Shown in pieces: positions 44,561 to 53,933 of a DNA stretch of 64,000 nucleotides. Source of the stretch: Plasmodiophora brassicae (taxonomy: Eukaryota > Endomyxa > Phytomyxea > Plasmodiophorida > Plasmodiophoridae). The stretch covers positions 744,001 to 808,000 of the forward strand of contig JASFAU010000008.1 of assembly GCA_039704465.1 (NCBI GenBank), given 5' to 3'. How positions within the stretch are numbered: the stretch's first letter is position 1; every line of letters starts with the position of its first letter. The translations under genes and the position numbers were made by a program. The notes beneath the pieces are model-generated. The model ran no database searches and was not told the DNA's origin. It saw only the letters and a list, made by a program, of their open reading frames with translations.

Positions 44561-45073
44561 GCGGACGCTGGACTTGCAAAACTGCCCTGTCGTTTTGGCG
44601 TCGGGGAACACCCATTTTCCGGAGAGCGCGCGCGCTGTCCCCCCGCCGGATCGGCGCATCATGGTACTTATTAGTCTATTACCGACATGTACCTCCGGGC
44701 GTCCAAGTCGACGCCCGGGAGTCGCCACGTTGCCAAGGGCACGCGTTCCCGGCCTGTCGCCTTGCTGCCGAGGCTCCACAGAGCGATTCGATGCGATCGT
44801 ACCGCCTTTACGTTTTATTGGGGCACCTGCCCATGCGGTTGGCGCGGGGCAACCACCGCTCTGCACAAACGAGATAACGTGCTCGCGAGCCAGGTGGGAC
44901 TCTTCGCTGTACTGCCCGTTGTCAACGATGCCTAGCTGGGTCAGCGTACAACCGCCGGTGCTTGGCGCTCCTGCGTTCGGCAACGAATGCAAACCCGCCA
45001 CCGACGCGGTGCAAGATTACCCTGCCAGTACCATACGGTACGCAGCGCCCATTGTTGTGCCAGCCGGTTAACG
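44561..45073. other. intergenic between two minus-strand genes
   Basis: Open frames cross this GC-rich stretch on both strands, but none shows a domain, a credible start or splice support. It should contain the GH31 promoter and the METTL9 3' flank. Confidence 0.4.
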
Positions 45074-46180
45074 CTATCGCTGTATTGCGCGACGGCAGAT
45101 GAAGATGACGTTGTTCAGGAACGCGACGTCGTGCGCCAGGGAGATGCTGAACGACATATCTAAGGGCATCGTCGCTTTAGACACAAAGGCTGACGGCCCG
45201 CATACAACGACTACATGGGAGCCTCGTGATCACGTCGACCTCGTAACCCATGGGCTCGAGAACATCAACGACCAGGGCGTTCGCAGCAATCTCGATTGTG
45301 CCGTCAAGCACGTCGCCCGGCAGGCTCTGTCTGGGTTGCCGCCAACCGGTGCCGTCCTCAACACCACTGACGCACACGTCAATGGGACATTTTACCGGAC
45401 GCGGTACCGTACTATACGGTTTGAACGGGAGCACGACGGCAAGAATAAGGCAACCGTCGTCGTTGAGCATGTCGCGTAGCGTCGACAGCAGCGTCAGTGG
45501 TTCATCACATCTGGGCCATGGTCGATCCCCCCAATACTGCTAACGACGTCCGAGCGCCATTACCGATCGAGGACGTTCAGCAGGGAGATGCAACTGAACC
45601 GGCGAAGAGCGCCGTCTTTCACGAGCGAACGCGGGTCGCAGGTCGGAACGCATTCGTACCCGAGGCTCTGCAGCCGTGCAACCATTGGCTCGGATACCTG
45701 GCCAGCTTCAACGTGAGCTATTCGGAAGAGCACAATGGAAACGCAGGCAGGTACCTCAGTGGTCGTCACCGATTCGAACAAAGGCGCCAGGCGCGCTGTG
45801 ATGGCACCATCACCGGCGCCGACGTCGAGCAGCGACGACAGGCGGGTGCACGTCGTGTCAGACGGCTGCCCCAGGATCCACTGAGCGGCCTGCTCCGTCG
45901 AGAAGATATGCATTTCGCCGGTGCCGCACAGCGCGTTGGCATCGGTGGTCGACATGACCCATCGCAGGGCCAGAGCGGCGCACACGCGCAGGAACCCGAC
46001 CTGCCGGGACCGCTCGACGAACACGCGGGCCGCGTCGTCCGGCGCGCTCTCCCGGACGCGGCCGCGGACGCGCTCGACGAACCGGCCGACGTCCAGACTG
46101 TACCGGCACCGGCAATCCCAGGCGCACGCCGGCGCCGCTCGCGATGCCTCCAGCAACAATTGCCGACGCGACGCCCTCAT
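45074..46180 (-). CDS. METTL9: METTL9/DREV-like protein methyltransferase
   Basis: METTL9 methylates N1 of histidine in HxH motifs of proteins. From ATG 46180 (MRASRRQLLLEAS) exons read GFLRVCAALALRWVM, FSTEQAAQWILG and the SAM-binding motif SLLDVGAGDGAITARLAPLF. An intron then joins TTTEVSEPMVARLQSLGYE. SLLNVLDRCDEPLTLLSTLR is made by a further splice at GTAATG, followed by ILAVVLPFKPY and, in the last exon, HDVAFLNNVIFICRRAIQR ending at TAG 45074. The order LDVGAGDG, NLLDRC and LALVLPFxPY is the DREV signature. About 320 aa, as usual. No obvious membrane segment; an N-terminal signal is uncertain. Confidence 0.9.
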
Positions 46181-46332
46181 CCGGCCTCCACCAATGGCCT
46201 GTCTGCTGCCCGTCCTCCATAAACAGGCCATCGACTGGCACCCTGCTGGGCGGACAGTGTCAGCTGAGCGACCCGGGAGACGCACGAGAGACGTGTGCGC
46301 CACACACTATTGTGTAATAAACCCACTGCTGG

Positions 46333-47273
46333 TCATGGGCGATCGTCGTCGCCGCCGGTCTGCGTGCTGGACTGCTTCGTGCGGGCGGCGATGAAGATCG
46401 TCTGCTGGTAGTACCGGAGCTCCTCGATGGATTCGAGGATGTCGCCCATGGCACGATGCGCCAGTTTCTTCTTCGGGCACTTGGAGAACCACTTCGGGTA
46501 CCATCGCTGCGATAAATCGACGGTTACCTACCTGGCGAGTGCGACGACAACCGTGGCAGAACTGACCTTGCAGATCTCCTTGATTGTGGAGACGTCTATA
46601 TTCCGGTAATGCAGGGTGCGCTCGAACGTCGGCATGTACGCTGCGAGGAATTGCCGGTCACAATGAACTGACGAGCCACCTAGTGGCGCCTGCCAGTCGA
46701 CGTCAGTGACCACCACCAGTCATCCGTTCGGTTCACCCCGGTCACCTCGGATGGCTTTGCAACCCATCGGTTAACGAATTCCAGTACCTGAGCACACAAC
46801 ACGACTGAGACGGGTTCGCCACGAATGCAATCACGTGGCGGGCGACTTGTTCCTCTGCTGCCTTCATTGTCGTTGTCGACTGTCGAACGCGGTCGGTTAG
46901 CCCACTCTTGCCGTGATTCTCGATACACCACTCGCTCATACTCTGCAACACTTCGCCACGTCACGTAAGGCACATCGCTTTGCTCAAACCTCTAACGCAC
47001 CATCCTCATCATGGTGGATGACGATTTCCGGTCCTTCGATGACTGTCTTCAGGTCGCCGTCAGTCAGAGCGACAGCGATCTCCAGGATCGTATCCTTCGT
47101 CGGATCCAGGCCCGTCCTGCAACCATCGGCCAGTCACCCGCCGACGACACGACCCTGATGCCCATCAGCAGGGCTTACATTTCGCAGTCGACCCAGACGA
47201 TGGGCTGGCGAAGGCGCCGCTGCGTCGTCATGCCGGCCAGGACCGTCGCGGTCTTGCGCAGATCCAATGGCAT
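46333..47273 (-). CDS. REXO2: oligoribonuclease (REXO2/Orn), DEDDh exonuclease
   Basis: 3'-5' exonuclease that degrades short oligoribonucleotides in mitochondria and cytosol. Exons are joined by introns of about 50-62 nt: [22 protein letters not shown] (DEDD residues D and E), [52 protein letters not shown], then [20 protein letters not shown] with the H and D of the DEDDh set, [16 protein letters not shown] and TGA 46333. The first ATG at 47273 gives a basic leader ([20 protein letters not shown]) suited to mitochondrial import; the second ATG at 47231 would give the cytosolic form. The first start codon overlaps that of the plus-strand gene at 47267. Confidence 0.93.
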
Positions 47274-47935
47274 CTGAAGGCCGCCGGGACGCCGCCGTGC
47301 GCGATCGCATCGTCAAATTCGCCGGCGGGTCCGTTCGCCTGGCGGTTCTCCTGGCCGTTGTTACCGCCCGCGAAACGGTCGTCGCGGCGCTGCCCCGTTA
47401 CGTGACCTTCTTCGTGCTTGGCGCGGGCGGCGCCCTCGTCAACGTCAATGTCATTAAAAGTCCCGCTGCCAAGATCGTCGGGTTCGTACTCGCCAGCGCC
47501 CTGTTCCTTTGCGATCTCCGATACGACGCGCTTGTGTTGGTGTACGTCTCGAAGACGTTGATCCCAGATGCACTCGCCGGCAAGATCGACACGTCGTTCA
47601 TGAAATGGACCGTGGCCATCGTAGCCGTGTTCGCGGCCGCGTTCACCGCCTCCGGGCGAATGCCACCGGGCCTCGCCGTCGTCTGGATCCAGCACGCCCT
47701 CGCTCAGTACGTCTGCGAATACGGCGACAACTACCTGGAGCGGTACGCGTTCTTCCGCCACCGGTACACGTTCGACATCGCCTGCATCGCCGTCTACGCC
47801 GCCCTGCCCGTCACGACCCTTCCCGCCCGCCTCGAGATGCAGCTCCTTCAGCTGGACATGACGGCCTGCCTCGCGTACCGCATGACAAACGCCTGGGCCA
47901 CGCTCGCCCATGCAGCCAGCCGAAAAGTTGTGTAA
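47267..47935 (+). CDS. multi-pass membrane protein, unknown family
   Basis: Intronless, 222 aa from ATG 47267. Hydropathy suggests five or six membrane segments (around VRLAVLLAVVTA, YVTFFVLGAGGALV, AAKIVGFVLASALFLC, MKWTVAIVAVFAAAF and IACIAVYAALPV). Charged loops contain ECR-like YVCEYGDNYLERYAFF and FRHRYTFDI. It contains no motif I recognise as a transporter or enzyme. The start lies head-to-head with REXO2: ATGGCAT at 47267-47273 is the start codon on both strands. No later in-frame ATG occurs until beyond the third segment, which supports this start. Confidence 0.72.
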   Translation: MASEGRRDAAVRDRIVKFAGGSVRLAVLLAVVTARETVVAALPRYVTFFVLGAGGALVNVNVIKSPAAKIVGFVLASALFLCDLRYDALVLVYVSKTLIPDALAGKIDTSFMKWTVAIVAVFAAAFTASGRMPPGLAVVWIQHALAQYVCEYGDNYLERYAFFRHRYTFDIACIAVYAALPVTTLPARLEMQLLQLDMTACLAYRMTNAWATLAHAASRKVV

Positions 47936-48035
47936 AGCTCCCGCGCGTTTCCAGTGTCCACGTTTTGATCAGCACGACGTACGGTGTTGCACGGCCCCCC
48001 CGCGACTGTCGCCGACGGTCGTTCGGGAAGGCCCC

Positions 48036-48429
48036 ATGGGGTCGCGTGCCGATCCGGTCGACGACCGGACGGACTGGGCGGCGCTGATCGTGCCGCAGCG
48101 GAAGGCGGCCTTGGCGGCGCGATCCGGCGCCGCCCGGCCGCAGACGTTCGGGACGCCGCCCGTCACGAAACGGCGTCGCCGGGCGTCCGGGTCGAATTCG
48201 ACATGTATGTGGCGTGAGGTTAACGTTGCCTCCACTGTGCAATGTTAACGCCCGCGCTGCAGCGAAAACAATGGCAGGTTGTTCGCCAGAGCGGGCTGAG
48301 TCGCCGGTGGGCTGGTTCGACGAAGACGTCGCGCCCGGGGAATCGCGTGTCCTCTTCTCCTGGAGCGAATTTGCCGCCCGTTGCGCGAGTGCCCTCGACA
48401 CGGTTGCGTCTGAACGCGACCAGCCATGA
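48036..48429 (+). CDS. hypothetical small protein, two exons
   Basis: From ATG 48036 (MGSRADPVDDRTDWAALIV) exon 1 runs to a GTATGT donor near 48203. A 58-nt intron ending CTGCAG leads to KTMAGCSPERAESPVGW and stop TGA 48429; about 110 aa. A short basic cluster (VTKRRRRASG) may be a nuclear signal. The C-terminal half is acidic and helical (SWSEFAARCASALDTV). No family recognised. Good donor and acceptor and a kept frame support it. Confidence 0.5.
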
Positions 48430-48504
48430 CGTGGCTGTTCCCCTGGCTTACGTTTATACAATATGCATAATATGTTATTGTTGCACTTGCAATCGTGTGC
48501 TGGC

Positions 48505-50351
48505 CTACGTTGGCACGGCGCTTGCATCCGACGTAGCAAGCTTGCAGAGGTACAGGTATGCGTCCAGGCCTGGTACAAGCAGCCGTCAGGTGAAGGATCG
48601 CATATACGTAAACGGGGTTACCATAGCCATGCATCGGGATCAGAATCTGCCGGTGAACACGACGGTTCAGTAGGTTACCAAGCAAGCTCAGGTGCGGCAA
48701 CGTACCAGATCTAACGCCAACAACCGCCAGTCGCACAAGCGGTCAGTATCTGCTTGATTGTACAGTTTCTCAGTGTTGTCCTACCTCCTTTGAACGCCCG
48801 AGCATGAAGCCTTGAGATGGGCAACCCGTACCCTGTCAAGAGTTGTCAGGCGGGGAGTGCATGAAGGTCGTTGCGCAACACACCGAATCCAGCCATTGGC
48901 GCCGCCACTGTGACAAGGAGTGACATGAGCGCCTGAATACCGAAGTCGAAGGGGGAATGCACTGACAGAGTGGACCGATGCTCGCCTGCGGTGCAGGATC
49001 TTCCACGCTCTGAGGCGTGGGCGCAGTCGAATAGGCGTACGTCCACACCTTCTGCATGTCCTTTCGTGGAATTCCTCCACCACAGTCGGCAACTAAAGGA
49101 CGCTAAAACACATAGCCGTGCCAAAGGCAGCCATATCGCTTGTGTCTACCTTTCATAACGATGTCATCGTCGCCGTCGGAAATGACTACAAGGCAAATGT
49201 CACCGATGCACATCATCCGAGCGCGTCGAACGTTGCCATGGTACTTACTGACTTCGATCGGCGGCAGGTCATCCCGCTTGCCCAGATCGGTATACCTCTC
49301 TACGACAGCACGCATGGAATTCTTCAGGAGCTCGTACAGAATGTAGTGGATGTGGTCGGGAATGTGGGGGATTCGCAAATCCGTAGCCCCTTTCACGATT
49401 ACTGTAGCAGGCGTCAAAGATTCTGTCAACACCGACCCGCTGATATATCCACCTTGGGGTGCTGTGCCGTAATTTCGTTCGCAGGTCTCAGTCGCGTTCG
49501 TCGCGGCGTCTACGAAACGACAGTGGGTCTCGTGCTGCACCTCGTACCAGCTGCCATGAGGGAAACGTACCATCCAGAACCTCAGCAGGACTGCATTGTT
49601 CCTGTATGATGCCAACCCAGCCTGTGCGCGATTCGTGTAAGGACAGGTGGTGTGCTGTTAGGCAGCTGGTTCAGAACACCATTCGAATCGAAACCCGCGT
49701 CCATTGCGGGCACCGACCAATCAGGACTCGGATGCCTGCCCCAACCCGTTAGGAAACGAACGCTGTCCAATGCAGGTCGTAATTCTCACCGATCCGCGAG
49801 AAGTAGAACCGATCCAGGAAATCCTGCAGATACGGGCATTCATCAATGAACTGGTCATTGTTATTGCCGAGCGTGGCCTTCAACTCTTTGATGCCAACCG
49901 CCATCAGCTGAACGACGTCCCGATGCCTCTGCAGCATGCCTTGTATAATCTTCATGAACGCGTGCTCGCTGTTCGTATTCGTCGGTTTCGGCGACGACGT
50001 GATCTTGATGAACGAGTCGACATAAAGCGCCTGCACCTTCTTGACGCTGGGCGTATTCGACAGCCCATAGGGAAGGTTCGTCAACTCGACAGCCCGTTTC
50101 GCTAGACGGATCGGCAGCTCCTCGTACAGGAACGCCGCGCTCTGGACGAGCGTCGCCGACGACGACGGGACGCCGCGCCCAATATCAAACATGGCGCGTA
50201 GCGTCACGTCGGTCTGCGGCTTCTGGGCGAACGCCCGGATCTCTTTCATGGCGAACGACGACACACAGAGCGCGCGCCGCGTCGTCCTGCTGTACAGTTT
50301 GGCGGCATTGCCGGCGACGCGCCACCGCCATCGCATCATCATCATCATCAT
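48505..50351 (-). CDS. mitochondrial PDK/BCKDK-type protein kinase
   Basis: Family members phosphorylate the E1 subunit of pyruvate or branched-chain 2-oxoacid dehydrogenase in the mitochondrial matrix, using a GHKL ATP fold. Start ATG 50351; six Met codons in a row, then RWRWRVAGNAAKLYSR as presequence. The helical N-domain includes LRAMFDIGRG, FLYEELPIRLAKRAVEL and FLDRFYFSRIG. The GHKL part has HYILYELLKNSMRAVVE (N-box), then DGDDD..GGGIPRKDMQKVWTYAYSTA (G1 and lid). Three further introns give MAGFGYGLPISRLHARAFKG, GDL and ILIPMHGYGLDAYLYLCKL, ending at TAG 48505. PDK and BCKDK cannot be told apart with confidence from this sequence alone. Confidence 0.87.
50334..50351 (-). repeat. (ATG)6 start-codon microsatellite
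   Basis: Six in-frame CAT triplets on the plus strand give MMMMMM at the start of the mitochondrial kinase. All six can act as start codons, so slippage would change the leader by single Met residues without breaking the frame. Confidence 0.8.
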
Positions 50352-50517
50352 TCGTCGTCACGCCCGACCGCAACGTACACTGTAACCGTCTGCAGCCCCG
50401 AGACAGATTCGCTGCGACAGTCTGGAAAATGCAGCTGGTCGCGTTTCTCGAACCCAGTCGGTTTCGCATCACCACGACCAGTAGCCTCCATCATCGTCGA
50501 ATCCCGTATGGACACCG

Positions 50518-50865
50518 CTATGAGCATGGACGTCGCGGTTTCCGCAGGGCACAATTCGTGTCCTCCCGGCCATGGAGGACGTCATCCCGATCGTGCAGAG
50601 CGGCCGCCGCGACGTCCCCGTTTGTGGCCACCGTCTGGCCTGCAATTCCAACCTCGTGTCGCATGCTCGTTCTGGCATGCAATTTCTCGAAGATTCGGTC
50701 AAGCCTGACCCTCCCCACATGTCGTCGCCGACTCATTCCTCGTACGGATGGGGAGGTGCCCGCGGCGATCACGCTTAGGCCACGACAAGCGTTCCTGACC
50801 GCTGCTGCGACGGCATCGAACCGCTTCTGTGCCTTCAGTACGTGACGATCCGCTTTGACCGACAT
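50518..50865 (-). CDS. hypothetical small helical protein
   Basis: From ATG 50865 the frame reads SVKADRHVLKAQKRFDAVAAA and NACRGLSVIAAGTSP, an amphipathic helix-rich start, then an Arg-rich tail ending RKPRRPCS. There is no known domain. An intron between about 50750 and 50650 is possible (donor GTACGAGG). An upstream open stretch (ATG near 50980, VTATRRSHQVDGVSEEMERA) may be an additional 5' exon. TGACGTCA touches the ATG (50866-50873). Coding status is uncertain. Confidence 0.4.
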   Translation of the reverse strand: MSVKADRHVLKAQKRFDAVAAAVRNACRGLSVIAAGTSPSVRGMSRRRHVGRVRLDRIFEKLHARTSMRHEVGIAGQTVATNGDVAAAALHDRDDVLHGREDTNCALRKPRRPCS

Positions 50866-50873
50866 TGACGTCA
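50866..50873. promoter_or_regulatory. CRE-like TGACGTCA palindrome
   Basis: A perfect TGACGTCA lies immediately 5' of the minus-strand ATG at 50865. The same site is found near the starts at 3447, 7243 and 26878. Confidence 0.35.
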
Positions 50874-51183
50874 GCAGTTATTTCGGCCTAGATAATCTGG
50901 GCATTGATTGCACGCTCCATCTCCTCGCTGACACCGTCCACCTGATGGGATCGTCGGGTAGCGGTCACGGTAGCCATTCTGCCTTATTCCAATTCATGGC
51001 GCGCATCGTTTGCAGAATGCATACAAGCACCGATCTTTATTGATCTCAAAGATGATCCCGGAACGAAAACCGGAACAAGGTCGGCGCCACCAATGGATGG
51101 AGCTGGTTGCGCTTGTGCCCGAAAATGAATGGAATGTTGCGCTTGTTCTGGACAGATGTCACCGCCGATAGAAATTGGAGCCG

Positions 51184-52593
51184 TCAGACCTTGGAGGTGT
51201 TACTAGCAACGTTTGGGCGCAAAGGCAAGCCGTCGCGGTTCTGTTTGGATGGGGTCCAAGGTCGCGTCGCTGGGTTGGCCGGCACTCTGTTGGGCAGGGT
51301 TCGTTTGCTTGACGTCCATCCGAACCTACTCAGGATCGACTTGGTCGCGGGACGGATAAAGGCGAGAAAAATCCATTGGTGCAGGGCGCTGAAGAACAAC
51401 CATGTCCCGTAGGCGGCCATGAAGGACGCCGGCGACAGGCCCTGAACAAAGACAAATACAACCTGGCCTACCAACATGCCGAACCCAAACAGCGTGCATA
51501 TGGCGGTCTTCCAGGCGAACACCAGCGCGAACTTGGTCGCCTCGGCAGACAGGCCTAGATTGGCGCCACCGGTTAACAGCACCTTGGAGATCTTGCTGGA
51601 CGCCTTTACGTTCATGCACCAGAACACAAAGTTGGGGAATGCCAGGGCCACCGCCAAGGCCGTGATCCCGAACGGAAACGTCTGCGTCGCGAACGCATAC
51701 AGGGCAACGCCCAGGTAGCTCGTTGCAATTCCTGCCATAGTCAGCGTGTAGGACACCATGAAAATGCGAGCCGGTCGGCTTGGAGCAGGGGCGTCCTTCG
51801 CCGCAGTGGCTCGAAGGACGAACCCAGTGGTGACCCGGGTCATGTAACCGAACGGTGCATCGCCGAACATGGCCCAGAGCATCGTCGAGTAAGGCAGCGC
51901 TTTCGCATCCAGGAAGGCGATGTTGATCCCCAGGGTCAGCGTCGCAGTCGCCATGGCCATCATGAAGATCAGCGTGAGCAGAGCGAACACCGGCACGGGA
52001 CGTACCGCGCCGCTGGCGCCGAACAGGAACGCTACGAGTCTCAGCACGATGCCGACGATGGTGATACCGCGAATGACGACAATCGTGGCAAACAGTGCCC
52101 GAATCGCAGTGGACTGGATGACGTCGCCGGCCGGGTTCGGACGCTCGTTGGCCGTCAGGGTTACGATGGTGCCAGGGGCCAGGGTGTCAATGGCGGCAGC
52201 GCGCATGGCCGCACAGGGAACCGATGCGAACGGCGACGTCCTTTCCGTCCGATAGGTCCAGGCGGTTATCTCGAGCATGGACTGAAGATTCGACGCCGGT
52301 GCCGCGTAGAACACCACGCCGGCACACGCAACGTCGGAACAGGCCGACGCCCATTTCTCAACGTTGATGGTCGCGGTCTGGACGTGGACGAACACGATAT
52401 GGCCGGACGCGGTCGCGTCGATCGTAGCGCCGTCAGCGAACCACGCAGGGCCTCTGACGGCGAACGAATCGTTCCCGAGCCGATAGGAATACGTCGGGAT
52501 GGAATGCGCCGCCCCGGTCGCGTCGTCGTACAGTAGCGAGCGGACGGCGGGCAGGACGAGGACGGCGACGAGGACAACCCGATGCCGGCCCAT
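51184..52593 (-). CDS. seven-transmembrane receptor-like protein with luminal ectodomain
   Basis: Intronless, 469 aa from ATG 52593. A signal peptide (VVLVAVLVLPAVRS) precedes an ectodomain of about 140 residues resembling a protease-associated-type fold in outline (ATIDATASGHIVFVHVQTA and CAGVVFYAAPASNLQ). Seven hydrophobic segments follow between residues about 165 and 415, including IVGIVLRLVAFLFGA, VFALLTLIFMMAMATATLTL, MLWAMFGDAPFGYM, YTLTMAGIATSYLGVALYAF, ITALAVALAFPNFVFW and TWLFFSALHQWIFLAFI. A basic cytosolic tail of about 50 residues ends the chain. Overall layout is GPCR-like. I cannot place it in a named class, so ligand and coupling are unknown. Confidence 0.75.
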   Translation of the reverse strand: MGRHRVVLVAVLVLPAVRSLLYDDATGAAHSIPTYSYRLGNDSFAVRGPAWFADGATIDATASGHIVFVHVQTATINVEKWASACSDVACAGVVFYAAPASNLQSMLEITAWTYRTERTSPFASVPCAAMRAAAIDTLAPGTIVTLTANERPNPAGDVIQSTAIRALFATIVVIRGITIVGIVLRLVAFLFGASGAVRPVPVFALLTLIFMMAMATATLTLGINIAFLDAKALPYSTMLWAMFGDAPFGYMTRVTTGFVLRATAAKDAPAPSRPARIFMVSYTLTMAGIATSYLGVALYAFATQTFPFGITALAVALAFPNFVFWCMNVKASSKISKVLLTGGANLGLSAEATKFALVFAWKTAICTLFGFGMLVGQVVFVFVQGLSPASFMAAYGTWLFFSALHQWIFLAFIRPATKSILSRFGWTSSKRTLPNRVPANPATRPWTPSKQNRDGLPLRPNVASNTSKV

Positions 52594-53251
52594 GATAGGC
52601 CGTACTAATAGGCGATCGGCTGTGCCGCAAGCCCACTATGAGTGTGGCCGCCCTTTTCATTAAAGGTGTTGCATTTGGTGCTCCTAACAAACACGTAACG
52701 GGCTGTACGGTCGATCGGGTAGGATCGCTGGAGCTCGGCAGCAAGGCCGCCCCGGCCGGGACCGCGCGAACTTGGCATAGCGGCGGTTCCCGGCGTCCAC
52801 GTATGAGGGCAGGTGGCTTGGTCTCGTTGTCAGGCGGCGCCTTCGCGCCTCGCACTAGGCGCCGGGTGCCTCCGGTTCCTATCGACGACAATCCCTTGGA
52901 ATGGGGCTCCGCCTGTTCCAGCGCCTCCTGAATCTGGTCGGCATCCGAGCCCACCGCCCGGCCGTTATCCCGTTCCGGGGTCTCCAACTCCCTCCTCGCC
53001 TCCTCTCCAGCCCGGTTGCCTATCTCCGTCTTTCCGATCCCATGTCGCCCGGAACTTGTCGTTCTCGAAAGCGCTGACTTGCGCCTGGGTCTGTTCCAAC
53101 ATAACGACTAACCCTTCCGCTTTGCATCGAGCTCATGAACCCCTTCCGAATTAAGGGCCACTTTATCGCAACCTGATGCCATATCAACTTGGCTTGCTCA
53201 TGGCGCACACACGAACTGAAAGTGGTGTAGTTCAATACGTCCAGAACAATA
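52594..53251. other. intergenic with possible minus-strand short gene
   Basis: A minus-strand ATG near 53104 starts MLEQTQAQVSAFENDKFRA. A nearby frame reads EARRELETPERDNGRAVGS and DADQIQEALEQAEP, both charged helices, but I could not join them cleanly. No domain is recognised. Confidence 0.3.
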
Positions 53252-53491
53252 ATGACGGCGACGGTGGGCATAACGGTTGGGGGATGCCGGACGACAGCGC
53301 TGCTCGACACGGGAGCCGGTATCAATGTGACCTGTCGGCAAGCGATCCAGTCCACGGGGGCAACCGTGTCTGGCGAGGGTGCTCAGCTTGAGGACTCTAC
53401 GGGACGACCTGTGGGCGACGTCGGATCAGCACAGCTCCCGTTAAGCATTGGGCGTACGGTCGTTCACGTGGCGAGGGCGTCACGAGGGTAG
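53252..53491 (+). pseudogene. retropepsin-like aspartic protease fragment
   Basis: About 80 codons from ATG 53252 encode ITVGGCRTTALLDTGAGINV followed by VSGEGAQLEDSTGRPVGDVG and LPLSIGRTVVHVA. This is the retroviral-type aspartic protease layout: a beta strand, the catalytic ALLDTGA motif, and the conserved G-hydrophobic core. The frame stops straight after. Reverse transcriptase or integrase motifs are not visible downstream to 53.9 kb. It is most likely a remnant of an LTR retrotransposon Pol; a short cellular retropepsin is less likely. Confidence 0.6.
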
Positions 53492-53933
53492 TCGTTGTAT
53501 CTAAGCGACGTCGTTCAGCCTTTCGCTGGCGCATGACGTCGCGTTCGTGAACAACGTCATCGTCATCTGCCGTCGTGCAATACTGCGGTAGCGTTAACCG
53601 GCCGCAACAACGGTGGGCGATGCGTACCGCATGGCTGGTGCCCGGAACCACACCTGACACTATCTATGTAGGTAGGCCGGCTCAGACCTGTCGGAGTGCG
53701 CTGCGCGGGTGGTGGGTCGCTGTGCAAGAAGGGAGCCGCTGGCCCATCTCCGGCCATCCGACTGCCCTGGTAACGCAGACAGCGGCGGGGCGCAGCCCAT
53801 TACGGTTTTCGCGGACACTCGCGGGCAAAACGCGGGCTTGGGACGAGGTGGCCAGCGTTGTCACCCCCAGCGGCCCACGTCAATTGTCTAATCGGTTGCC
53901 CGGCCGCTGGGGGAACCACGATACGACAGCAAC

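Noticed and set aside
44559..45071. Plus-strand open frame of 170 codons between GH31 and METTL9
   Set aside because: It overlaps the GH31 start region, has no recognised domain and no splice support. The region is better explained as promoter and flank.
47811..48578. Minus-strand open frame of 255 codons
   Set aside because: It overlaps the 3' end of the membrane protein gene and the small two-exon gene on the plus strand; low-complexity Arg-rich translation without a domain.
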